From an uncultured archaeon (GTDB lineage Archaea; Nanobdellota; Nanobdellia; Pacearchaeales; GW2011-AR1), in NCBI GenBank assembly GCA_902385655.1, contig CABMGO010000003.1:176456-240455 (forward strand): a stretch of 64,000 nucleotides of DNA, in the 5' to 3' direction. The notes beneath the pieces are model-generated. The model saw only the letters and a list, made by a program, of their open reading frames with translations, ran no database searches and was not told the origin of the DNA. Below are positions 38,932 to 47,867 of the stretch, one piece after another. Made by a program: the position numbers and the translations under genes. Positions within the stretch are counted from its first letter, which is position 1. Each line of letters begins with the position of its first letter.

Positions 38932-38989
38932 CCAATTTGCATCTCACAAAATTAGTTTAGAGAATTACCTTTTGTTCGAAGCGAATCGG
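38932..38989 (-). repeat. tandem-GA hairpin family, copy R4
   Basis: minus strand CCGATT-CGCT-TC-GA-ACAAAA..TTTTGT-GA-GA-TGCA-AATTGG. Confidence 0.7.
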
Positions 38990-39051
38990 TCGTCTCAAGT
39001 GTCCCCATCTGCATGGGGAACATTTATTAATTCAAACGACGAAGAGAAATT

Positions 39052-40008
39052 ATGGAAGAAGAGGTAGAAGTTCCACGGAATATTTCGAGCGGCAAGTCTC
39101 AGGATAAGATTGGATCGACACAGTTTTATAATTTAATCACTGGAGAAGAAGTTAGCTGGCAGGCAATTATTTATGACTTAATTAAGACAGAACAACTTGA
39201 TCCTTGGGATATTGACTTGGGAGTTTTAGCAGAGAAGTATGCCCAAGTTATTCAAGAAATGGAAGAAGCAAATTTTTATGTTTCTTCAAAAGTTCTTTAT
39301 GCGTGCTCATTATTATTAAGATTGAAAGCTGAAATTTTGTCTAACAGATTTATACAAGAATTGGACGAAGCAATTTATGGAATAAAAGATGATAAAAAAT
39401 ATGCGCTTGAAAGAATTACTTTAGATGAAGATGAAATTCCAGTTCTAGTTCCAAAAACGCCTATGCCTCGTTACAAAAAAGTTACGCTGGCAGAATTAAT
39501 GGCTTCGCTTCATAAAGCTATTGAAACTGAAAATAGAAGAATTAGAAAAGATATCAAAGCAAGACAAGCAGAAAAGTTAACTTCAGTTGTTTTGCCAAAG
39601 CACGATAGAATTCCGCTTAAGGATAGAATTTCGGCAGTTTTTGAAAGAGTTAGGGGCCATTTTGTTAAGCCAGAAATACAACATATGACTTTTTCCCAAC
39701 TTGCTCCTTCACGAGAAGAAAAGCTAGCTTATTTTTTACCCGTTCTTCATTTGTCGAACACTGATAAATTATACATTAGACAAATAAAACATTTTGATGA
39801 AGTTTATATGCGACTTGAAAAAATAAAAGAAGAAATAGAAGAATTAAAACGAGAACTTGGCGAAGCAGTTCCAGGAGATGAAACTATTGAAGAGACTGAA
39901 GAAGAAATTGCTGAGTTGGAAGAGTATGAAAAAGAAATGGAAAAAGCATTCAAAGATAAAAAGATGAAAGAGATTGATAAGGAATTAGAAAGTGGTGAGG
40001 AAGGTTAA
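39052..40008 (+). CDS. scpA: segregation and condensation protein A
   Basis: LIKTEQLDPWDIDLGVLAEKYAQ..YVSSKVLYACSLLLRLKAE. Confidence 0.9.
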   Translation: MEEEVEVPRNISSGKSQDKIGSTQFYNLITGEEVSWQAIIYDLIKTEQLDPWDIDLGVLAEKYAQVIQEMEEANFYVSSKVLYACSLLLRLKAEILSNRFIQELDEAIYGIKDDKKYALERITLDEDEIPVLVPKTPMPRYKKVTLAELMASLHKAIETENRRIRKDIKARQAEKLTSVVLPKHDRIPLKDRISAVFERVRGHFVKPEIQHMTFSQLAPSREEKLAYFLPVLHLSNTDKLYIRQIKHFDEVYMRLEKIKEEIEELKRELGEAVPGDETIEETEEEIAELEEYEKEMEKAFKDKKMKEIDKELESGEEG

Positions 40009-40967
40009 CTAAAATAATTACTTTTGTAGATCATTGTAGGTTTAAACCATTGAACTTCCTGTATTACTCCTCTAAAATCTCTTTTCATGTCTTCTAGTAA
40101 AGCAACAAACTTTTCAAAAGAGTTAATTTCCACATCAAATTCAAAATCTGCGCCATTGATGAATCTATCGAAATAAACTACATTAGGTTTTGTTCTTATC
40201 CAATTGTAAAGTCTATCTCTAATTTCTAAATCATTTAAACTAACTAGGATTTTGTAATATTCAAAGCCAAGTTTTTGGAAATTAAGATTTATTTTATATC
40301 CCAAGATAATCTCTTTTTCTTCTAATTTTCTAATTCTGTCTCGTATAGATTTTGTTGTTAGGTCTAATTTGTCAGATAAATCTAAGAGAGAAACTCTTGC
40401 ATTCTCCGAGAGTAGCTTTAAAATCTTCAGGTCTTTTTCATCAACAATAGTGTATTCCTTTTTACCAATTGTTGCAGTACTTCTAGCAGAAGCATCTTTG
40501 TCAAGTAAATATTCCTTCGTAAAATGATGATACTCTAAAAGAATAGAAATTCTTACTAACTTTACAAAATTATTTATCTTTCTATAAATTGTATCCCAGA
40601 TTTTGTAGAATTCTTCGGGCGTTTTTGTAGATATCAAAATAGCAAGATTAATTGCACCCTCCACTTTGCTTACCATCCAAACATCTTTATTTTTTGTAAC
40701 TGAATCTATTATTTCTTGTTCTTTTTCTGGAGTTGTATCTACAAATTTCAGATAAACATCATAAGTAGTGTATCCGATTTGATTTACATTAATTAAAGTG
40801 TTGTAACCTAAAATTATTTTTTCTTTTTCTAAAAGTTTGATTCGATTTATAACTGAATTCTTACTTAGTCTTACTTTTTTAGCTATTTTAGAAAAAGAAA
40901 CTCTTGCATTCTTATCTAATTCGTAGAGGATTTTTCTGTCATAGAGGTCAATTTTCATAATTAACAA
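40005..40967 (-). CDS. Lrp/AsnC-family regulator with two HTH units
   Basis: two AsnC-type HTH segments (LDKNARVSFSKIAKKVRLSKNSVINRI ; LSENARVSLLDLSDKLDLTTKSIRDRI). Confidence 0.85.
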   Translation of the reverse strand: MLIMKIDLYDRKILYELDKNARVSFSKIAKKVRLSKNSVINRIKLLEKEKIILGYNTLINVNQIGYTTYDVYLKFVDTTPEKEQEIIDSVTKNKDVWMVSKVEGAINLAILISTKTPEEFYKIWDTIYRKINNFVKLVRISILLEYHHFTKEYLLDKDASARSTATIGKKEYTIVDEKDLKILKLLSENARVSLLDLSDKLDLTTKSIRDRIRKLEEKEIILGYKINLNFQKLGFEYYKILVSLNDLEIRDRLYNWIRTKPNVVYFDRFINGADFEFDVEINSFEKFVALLEDMKRDFRGVIQEVQWFKPTMIYKSNYFS

Positions 40968-41051
40968 AAAGTAACTTATACTTATAAATATTTCCTTTTT
41001 GTATCATATTTAGATAGAACAAGATATAAATGTAAAAAATTATAGCTTTTT

Positions 41052-41894
41052 ATGGTAAAATTAACCGAAGGAATACGTACGGGCAAACTTATTGAAATAG
41101 ACTATGAGGGGAAGACTTTAAGATTTGTTCATCCCAAAAGCGACTGTTTTAAAGATCCTGGCGATTACTCTCATTTAGACACTATCTGGGATGATACTCA
41201 GCATAAAACGTTAAGCATAGCAAACCGAGAAATATTTGTTGCAGAAGGAGATCGTATCAAAAAGTATAGAATAAGATCTTCAAAACCTGAGGAACTAGTT
41301 CACCTATTATATGAGGTAAATTGTATTCCAGACTCCAAAATGAAAAAGGATTTTTTTATGTTTAGAGGAGATACTGCTGATAGTTTTTTTATAGAAAACA
41401 GAGCCTTTTTTGATGAAAGCGGAGCCTACATGGTTAGCGATCCTTATGGGGAAAGACTGAGCAGAAAACTATTTTGGAAAAGAGATTCTGGACAATGGCC
41501 CCTTGCCACTTCTGAAAAAATAACTGAAAGACTTAAAGAAGATAAAAATAAAACTTCAGAACAAGGAGTTGTAATTAGCCATGATAAGAGAATAGCATTT
41601 GCGCCAAAGGAAACATATACAATTGGAGAGATAGATCCTAACAATTTCGCTCAAAATGGTTTAGCTATAGCTATTTCAAGAGGTGTAGAAAATGCAAAAA
41701 AATTAGAATATGTTCTCAAAAAGACAAATGACCGATTTAAATTCATAAAAACATCTATTGAAATACACCCGTATAACACAGTGAACTATCCATTATTTAG
41801 TATTCTGAACATAAATTCTTTTAATTTCTGCCTAGAATTTACTAGTAGTGTGAGAGAACGTTTTGGACCAATCCCCTTAGCAGTGATTAACTAA
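41052..41894 (+). CDS. hypothetical protein
   Basis: ORF convergent with hisS. Confidence 0.55.
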   Translation: MVKLTEGIRTGKLIEIDYEGKTLRFVHPKSDCFKDPGDYSHLDTIWDDTQHKTLSIANREIFVAEGDRIKKYRIRSSKPEELVHLLYEVNCIPDSKMKKDFFMFRGDTADSFFIENRAFFDESGAYMVSDPYGERLSRKLFWKRDSGQWPLATSEKITERLKEDKNKTSEQGVVISHDKRIAFAPKETYTIGEIDPNNFAQNGLAIAISRGVENAKKLEYVLKKTNDRFKFIKTSIEIHPYNTVNYPLFSILNINSFNFCLEFTSSVRERFGPIPLAVIN

Positions 41895-43053
41895 ATTTTT
41901 CTAAAATTTCTTTTTCAGCCAATTTTTCTTCCTTTCCAGATTTCATATTTTTTATAGTATATTTTTTAGATTTCACTTCTTCTTCACCAATAATAATTAC
42001 ATTTTCAATCTTTTTTGAGTTTGCATAATCTAGTGCTTTCGAAGGTGATTTGTCCATTAAAAGAACAACCGGAACAGATTTTTCCCGTAGTTTATTTGCA
42101 AGTGCTACTGCTTTTTCGTCTTGTGAGATTGAAAGAACTAAAACATCTTTGTTAGAATTGTCGATTTTGGAAATTAAAAATAAAGGTTCTAAACCAAATG
42201 ATATTCCTGTGCTTTGAATCCCATCAATTAAGAAACTTCCTCCACCTGACAATGAAACCCCTAATTCTTTTGCCCAGATCTCAAAAACTGAGCCATTGTA
42301 ATAGCTAAGTCCTCTTGCTAGGAAAGGTCTGAATTCTACTTCGACACCATAGGCTCTCGCTAAATCCTTTAACTTTTGTATTTCTTTGAAATAAGCATAT
42401 TTTTCGAAGGATTTTTCTTTTCCAGTAAAGATCTCTAAAAGTTTTTCTGCTTTGAATTCTTTTAAATTTTTAGCAACCTCCTCTTTAGAAAGCTTGTCTA
42501 GTTTGTCTAACTCTCTTATTATTTGGTCCCTGTCTCTTTCAGGAATTTTTTCTGTTTCAAGAATTTCATTTATTAATTTTCTATTGTTAATATAGATTTT
42601 AGAAGAAATTTTTAAATCATCAAAAACATTTTTTGCCAAAGCCAGTAACTCTGCTTCATCTTTTATTGAACTACCAATTATGTCTGCATCGCATTGGATA
42701 AACTGTCTTAGCCTTCCTTCTCTTATTGGCTCATCTCGGAAGTTATATCCGATTTGATATCGCTTGTAAGGAAGTTTTTGATTTTTTGCAATTCTTTTTA
42801 ATTGAAATGTAAATTCAAATCTTAATGCTAGCTTTCTTTCTCCTCGATCTTGTAATTTAAAAATATCTCTTACTGCGGAGTCTTTTTCGTTGTCTCCCCT
42901 AACAAATTCTTCTGATTCTATTATTGGTGTTTCTGCTGGCTCGAAACCAAAAAGTTTGAATTGATTTCTAATTACGTCCATCATTTTTTCTCTTTTCTTA
43001 GCATCTTCGCCGAGAAAATCTTCAAATCCTTTGACTTTTGTTGTGTTTACCAT
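41887..43053 (-). CDS. hisS: histidyl-tRNA synthetase (class II), with non-canonical motif 3
   Basis: RYQIGYNFRDEPIREGRLRQFIQCDADIIG, RGLSYYNGSVFEIW; GISFGLEPL in place of ..GLERL. Confidence 0.85.
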   Translation of the reverse strand: MVNTTKVKGFEDFLGEDAKKREKMMDVIRNQFKLFGFEPAETPIIESEEFVRGDNEKDSAVRDIFKLQDRGERKLALRFEFTFQLKRIAKNQKLPYKRYQIGYNFRDEPIREGRLRQFIQCDADIIGSSIKDEAELLALAKNVFDDLKISSKIYINNRKLINEILETEKIPERDRDQIIRELDKLDKLSKEEVAKNLKEFKAEKLLEIFTGKEKSFEKYAYFKEIQKLKDLARAYGVEVEFRPFLARGLSYYNGSVFEIWAKELGVSLSGGGSFLIDGIQSTGISFGLEPLFLISKIDNSNKDVLVLSISQDEKAVALANKLREKSVPVVLLMDKSPSKALDYANSKKIENVIIIGEEEVKSKKYTIKNMKSGKEEKLAEKEILEKFS

Positions 43054-43056
43054 CTT

Positions 43057-44010
43057 TTATTTCCTACTGTTTGAAATGTTTTGTTTATTTAAATAGGTTT
43101 CTTCTGACAAGGTAATTATAAAATCAACAACAAATTTTTGAGGGTCTATTCTAAAAGCAACTTTAAAATTTACTTCTTTTTCTCTAACTTTTCTTAAGTC
43201 TGCAACGGTCATACCTCTTGTTAATTTGCCATTAGTTTCTACACGAACATCTAGATTTTCCGTAAGATATATCTCCGGATTCAAAAGGTAATAAACTGCT
43301 AAAGCATCATAAACTAATGCAACTCTTTTTCCAGTTTCATTAATTTCCAATCGACTCATAAATTCCCCAACCATCTCCAGTATTGGTTTCTTTAGTTTAC
43401 TATCGATTTTATTAAAGTCTTCTTCAGACAACTCAACCTGATTACATAAATCAAGGGGAATTAAGGTTTTGCTCACGGGAAAATTGAAAACTATTTCTGC
43501 AGCAAGCGGATCATTGTATATATTAAATTCCGCTACCTTGTTCATATTACCGGGCACTTTTATTGCTCCGCCCATAATAATTATCTCTTTTACTTTTTTC
43601 ATTACTTCAAAATTTTCTTGAATAGCTTTAGCAATATTAGTCAATGGACCGATTGCAACAATGCTTATTTCTCCAGGATTATTACTCACAATTTCTAAAA
43701 TCTTTTCAACCGCGTTATTACTTAGGCTAAAATTATTCTCTAACTTTAGACCTCCCAAGCCATAATCACCCATAACAAATGCGGTCTTTAATTCTCCCGA
43801 TAGGGGTTTCTCTGATCCCGAATAAATTGGAATATTTTTCTCATCAAGAATATCTAAAATCCAACCAGCATTACGAGTCGTATTTTCAATAGTAGAATTA
43901 CCCATTACAGTAGTTATTGCTTTAACATCTAATAAGCTCGATTTAACTGCAAGCATTATTGCCAACGCATCATCTACTCCCGGATCTGTATCAATTATTA
44001 TCTTTTTCAT
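43057..44010 (-). CDS. inosine-uridine-type nucleoside hydrolase
   Basis: IIIDTDPGVDDALAIMLA. Confidence 0.93.
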   Translation of the reverse strand: MKKIIIDTDPGVDDALAIMLAVKSSLLDVKAITTVMGNSTIENTTRNAGWILDILDEKNIPIYSGSEKPLSGELKTAFVMGDYGLGGLKLENNFSLSNNAVEKILEIVSNNPGEISIVAIGPLTNIAKAIQENFEVMKKVKEIIIMGGAIKVPGNMNKVAEFNIYNDPLAAEIVFNFPVSKTLIPLDLCNQVELSEEDFNKIDSKLKKPILEMVGEFMSRLEINETGKRVALVYDALAVYYLLNPEIYLTENLDVRVETNGKLTRGMTVADLRKVREKEVNFKVAFRIDPQKFVVDFIITLSEETYLNKQNISNSRK

Positions 44011-44822
44011 ACTTTCTCTCCCAAGTAAGAATTTAGATACTCTAAAAAATCAATAACTCCTAGTGTGTAATCATGCTGGGAAACAAATCCACTAAGATTT
44101 TTTACATATTCCCTTGCCTGATCTTGAGAGTTATTTGGGCAACCAATTAATTTTGTATCTGATTCTTTGAACATACATATGTCTACAGATTCGTCCCCAA
44201 AAGAGGCAATTTTCAAACCCTGAGCAATTCTTTTCATAGGATTACTTTTCGATGCATTTTTTGGAACTAGAATTATGTTCCCGTACGACTCGGAGGTCCG
44301 GATGTCATATTTTTCGCTATAAATTAATTCTAATCTGTCCTTAATTCTGTTTAAGTACGCCCTGTCTACAAAGAGTACTCTTTCTTTAAACAACCGAGGA
44401 TATGCCGTCAAAGTAAACTTTCTTGTTTCTTCAAAATAGATTTTACTAGAACATTCTGAAATAAAATTTTTTGGTTCACGAACTAGATCATCCGTTGGAA
44501 TAAATTCTAACTCCCCTGCAATATCCGAAAGATTGTTTATCAGTTTCTCTCTATCAAATTCGGGTTGATCGAAGGATTTACCTTGTTCAAGTAAGGGGTT
44601 GTATACGCCAAGACCATTTTCATAGATTAGGAGTCCATTAAATTTAAGCTTCTCCCAAATTTTTAAAATACTTGGCAGAGAACGATTTGAGTTTAGGTTT
44701 ATTCTTGCCTTGGACTCTAATTTTCTGGCTAATGCTATGATTTTCTCAATTGGCGCAGTAAAATCGTAATTTCTATTTATCAGACAGCCATCTATGTCTA
44801 AGAATATCTCGAGATCTCTCAT
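44007..44822 (-). CDS. HAD-superfamily phosphatase (Cof/PGP-like)
   Basis: FLDIDGCLI, ASFGDESVDICMF. Confidence 0.8.
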   Translation of the reverse strand: MRDLEIFLDIDGCLINRNYDFTAPIEKIIALARKLESKARINLNSNRSLPSILKIWEKLKFNGLLIYENGLGVYNPLLEQGKSFDQPEFDREKLINNLSDIAGELEFIPTDDLVREPKNFISECSSKIYFEETRKFTLTAYPRLFKERVLFVDRAYLNRIKDRLELIYSEKYDIRTSESYGNIILVPKNASKSNPMKRIAQGLKIASFGDESVDICMFKESDTKLIGCPNNSQDQAREYVKNLSGFVSQHDYTLGVIDFLEYLNSYLGEKV

Positions 44823-45250
44823 TTCCTGTTCTCCTTTCCAGTTAGGTAGTTAAAAAATGCTAATTTTTCTTTATCGCTAACTGTTGTTTTTTTAAGATCT
44901 TTCTCGACTAAATTTGGATCTTCAACTATTTGAAGTTTAGATTCCAAACTAAATGCAGAGACAATTTCTCTAGAGTATTCTAAACCTTCTTCATCCATAT
45001 CATAACTCTGCCCACACTTTGGTAAGCAATTAGTACTTCCTAGAGTAAACTTAAGTGGTTGATCATTTATTCTCAATTCAAAGTAATAATTAGAGAGTAT
45101 GGTTGTTTTGACTCTACCCGCTCTTGAATATCCATTATACTCTACGAACTCTGTTGTGAAACCTTCATATTCTGCAGACTTCCCAATAGCAAATGTTATT
45201 TTTTTATCTTCCATTTTATTTTTTATCCCTCCTTTCATTTTCTTTTTCAA
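44819..45250 (-). CDS. hypothetical protein
   Basis: overlaps neighbours on both sides in the operon. Confidence 0.6.
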   Translation of the reverse strand: MKKKMKGGIKNKMEDKKITFAIGKSAEYEGFTTEFVEYNGYSRAGRVKTTILSNYYFELRINDQPLKFTLGSTNCLPKCGQSYDMDEEGLEYSREIVSAFSLESKLQIVEDPNLVEKDLKKTTVSDKEKLAFFNYLTGKENRK

Positions 45251-46073
45251 TATCCTCTACTGTAACTCCATTCTTTGCCATTATAACAAATAAAAAATAA
45301 ATTAAATCCGAACATTCCCAAATTAGTTCTTCTTTATTTTTGGAAGTAATAACTTCTGCAGCTTCTTCAATTAATTTTCGCTTCAGAATTTCTGGATCGG
45401 CAACCAATTTTTTTGTATAAGAATCTTCATCACTACTTGAAATTTTTTCATTAATTTTTTTTAATAGATCATTTAAACTGAAATTTTCTAAGGCTTTTGA
45501 TTCTTCTTTCTCTCTTGTACCGATTATAACTATGTCTGATTCAAATATTTTTTCATAAACTCGTAGTCCTGCTTCTTCTGCAGATTTTCCAGAGTAAACT
45601 ATTTCTATAACTAGGTCTGCCAGTCCTTTATTGAATGATTCTTCAGTTACTCCTGAAAGATAAAATTTTTCAAATGTATAACCTCTAGCTTCCAGTAACG
45701 AGAGATATCTTTTGGCAAGTTTCGTATATTTTTTATTTATACAAACTTTTAGATTTTTTGGAAGTTCTTCCATCTTTTTTTCTTTTGGGCCCAACAAGCA
45801 CAAGCAAGGTTTTCCAAACATAGCAGAATCATCCTCCCAGATAAACTTCTTCAAAATACTTAGTTTTGAATTTTTAAAATTAAGTAAAAACTCTTTAAAC
45901 AAATCTTCTCCAGTTATTCCTATAACCTTCTTACCTTCCTTAAGTAATCTGGTTACTATTGAAGGAATATCTTCTCCCCGAACAACTACTTGTTTAGTTT
46001 GAGGATATTCTGCAGCAACGATTTCTCTGCATCTTTTAAGTCCGGAATTTTTCGGAACAATGAATATAATCAC
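45216..46073 (-). CDS. HisG-like (short) ATP phosphoribosyltransferase fused to HisE-like pyrophosphohydrolase
   Basis: GLADLVIEIVYSGKSAEEAGLRVYEKIFESDIVIIG (HisG) followed by SYTKKLVADPEILKRKLIEEAAEVI..ELIWECSDLIYFLFVIMAKNGV (HisE). Confidence 0.8.
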   Translation of the reverse strand: MIIFIVPKNSGLKRCREIVAAEYPQTKQVVVRGEDIPSIVTRLLKEGKKVIGITGEDLFKEFLLNFKNSKLSILKKFIWEDDSAMFGKPCLCLLGPKEKKMEELPKNLKVCINKKYTKLAKRYLSLLEARGYTFEKFYLSGVTEESFNKGLADLVIEIVYSGKSAEEAGLRVYEKIFESDIVIIGTREKEESKALENFSLNDLLKKINEKISSSDEDSYTKKLVADPEILKRKLIEEAAEVITSKNKEELIWECSDLIYFLFVIMAKNGVTVEDIEKENERRDKK

Positions 46074-46133
46074 AGCTTTTTTGAGCTACCATGTTATCCT
46101 CCAAGAATTATTGTTTACTAATTGATTATTAAG

Positions 46134-46205
46134 GGCGGAAGGTGTGAATCGGACACACGTCTCACGAGCCACAGTCGCGCATTCTACCATTGAACTACAT
46201 CCGCC
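46134..46205 (-). tRNA. tRNA-His(GTG)
   Basis: anticodon arm CGCGA-CTGTGGC-TCGTG; encoded G at -1 opposite C73; TCCGATT T loop. Confidence 0.85.
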
Positions 46206-46364
46206 ATAACTACGTTTAATTGTTAATGATAAGGGTATAAAAAGGTTTTTAGAAATGAAATTAGAGTTGCAACTAGTAATTTTACTAAATGTGCCGATAA
46301 CTCCAATTGTTTACCATATTTATTTTAGAAGAGGAGGGTTTTTATATCTTTCTGTTGGAGAATT

Positions 46365-46679
46365 TTAATCTTCAACTCTTTTTAATTTATGTTCCCACAG
46401 CCAAATGTAATTTTTTTTACTTTCAAGTGTGTACTGCTTCTCCTTCCCAGAAAGAAGATATGAAAGTTTTGCAATTTTTGTTCCTAAATACCAATTAAGG
46501 AGAATGAAAAGTACAGAAAAAGGACTTAAATAAAATTTTAGAAAACTTTTAAGAGAGCAAAGGTAATCACAATAAGGCATACTTCCTGCCAAAGGCAATA
46601 GGATCATCGGAGCTAAGACAAGCGTGGAAATTACCATTATGACCATTCCATAAACAAAACCCTTTAGTCTGTAGCCCAT
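46365..46679 (-). CDS. small membrane protein
   Basis: three hydrophobic stretches. Confidence 0.5.
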   Translation of the reverse strand: MGYRLKGFVYGMVIMVISTLVLAPMILLPLAGSMPYCDYLCSLKSFLKFYLSPFSVLFILLNWYLGTKIAKLSYLLSGKEKQYTLESKKNYIWLWEHKLKRVED

Positions 46680-46728
46680 GCCTCTTTTTAATTGGTAAGT
46701 CTTGAGAAGTTTATAAAATCTTGTAATT

Positions 46729-47217
46729 CTATGGACATCTCACATAGAATAATTTGTCGGTTGGAGGGTTTACGTAGCAAGTATGTTGCTCATAGGTGTT
46801 TGTGTAGTCGTTATATTGGTAGTAGTAGTTAGGGCTAGCCTGATAAACTGTATAATCTCTTTTTCCATCGAAAAACCAGTTCGGACCAAAATGATTATTC
46901 TGATAAGTAGAATCGTCCCGACTATTTAGAATAACTGGCTTTGAATAATAGCTATTGTCTGCTCTGTAAGTGTATCCATAGGCATAATCTGATACTGGAT
47001 GTCGGTCTGAATTCTCGTTCTGGTAAATTTCGGACCCATGATACTGATTATCATAGACGATAAAAATTACCCCATCATTAGTGTCTAAACTATTTTGATA
47101 TAAGTCACTGTAAGTTCTGTGATGATCAATATTGCATGCAGAGCTAAAAGAGATAAATAGAACTCCTACCAGCAGTACACTCAAAAGCAAAGTTATTGTG
47201 TTTTTCATAGTTCTATT
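46729..47217 (-). CDS. secreted Tyr/Asn-rich protein
   Basis: likely start at internal Met, approximate; signal peptide MKNTITLLLSVLLVGVLFISFSSAC. Confidence 0.6.
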   Translation of the reverse strand, partial: NRTMKNTITLLLSVLLVGVLFISFSSACNIDHHRTYSDLYQNSLDTNDGVIFIVYDNQYHGSEIYQNENSDRHPVSDYAYGYTYRADNSYYSKPVILNSRDDSTYQNNHFGPNWFFDGKRDYTVYQASPNYYYQYNDYTNTYEQHTCYVNPPTDKLFYVRCP

Positions 47218-47352
47218 AGAAATCTTTTGTTTATAAGATTTATTCAGATTTTTTGTCCTAGACAGGGAGTGAAAATAGAAGCAATGCCTAAAGTATGCAG
47301 AAAAAACTTCTCGCCGAATCTCGGACATTAGATTTAACGCTCCCTCCTGCTC

Positions 47353-47414
47353 GCAGTTTGCATTTCGCAAAATTGTTTATCCCTTTAAAATTAGTTTTGC
47401 TCAAAGCGAACTGC
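47353..47414 (-). repeat. tandem-GA hairpin family, copy R2
   Basis: minus strand GCAGTT-CGCT-TT-GA-GCAAAA..TTTTGC-GA-AA-TGCA-AACTGC. Confidence 0.7.
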
Positions 47415-47495
47415 TCGGATTCGAAATAAAAGTTGCTACTTTTACAAGTATATCGAAGAGATTAATTGAATTTCACTTCATTCAATTCAATAGAA

Positions 47496-47668
47496 CGCTC
47501 CCTCCGAGATTCGAACTCGGGTTTCCACCGTTCCCCACATCACCTTTGAAAATTCGAGATGAATTCTCGCAGGAAACACAGTGCCATAGAGATGGCGTGA
47601 CAGTTGTCTCATCGACTCGTATCTTCCGTATGAGAGGGTGGAGTCCTTGGCCTCTAGACTAAAGGAGC
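47496..47668 (-). tRNA. tRNA-Glu(CTC) with ~100-nt intron at position 37/38
   Basis: exon 1 GCTCCTTTAGTCTAGAGGCCAAGGACTCCACCCTCTCA, exon 2 C-GGTGG..CCGAGTTCGAATCTCGGAGGGAGC; same exons as tRNA-Glu(TTC). Confidence 0.85.
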
Positions 47669-47797
47669 TCAGTGTTAAGAGAGAGATATCATTTTTAAAG
47701 TTACTCCAAGGATGGAAGCCTCTCTGAGAGGGTGAGCAGATTGGCCTTTTGCACAAATTAAAAGTTATATAAAATTAAAAAGGGCAATCTGCGAATA

Positions 47798-47843
47798 GGA
47801 GTCCTTGGCCTCTAGACTAAAGGAGCTCGGTGTTAAGAGAGAA
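47798..47843 (-). repeat. displaced second copy of the tRNA-Glu(CTC) 5' half plus upstream leader
   Basis: near-identical to 47640-47685 (GGAGTCCTTGGCCTCTAGACTAAAGGAGCTC[A/G]GTGTTAAGAGAGA). Confidence 0.85.
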
Positions 47844-47867
47844 TTTTGCTTTTTTAAAGGTTGTTTA

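Noticed and set aside
46129-46205. tRNA-His 3' end duplication like the other tRNAs
   Set aside because: Searched the downstream sequence by eye; no second copy seen, and the HisG-HisE CDS starts ~60 bp away.
47487-47756. 89-aa minus-strand ORF
   Set aside because: Lies across tRNA-Glu(CTC) and its intron; no coding character.
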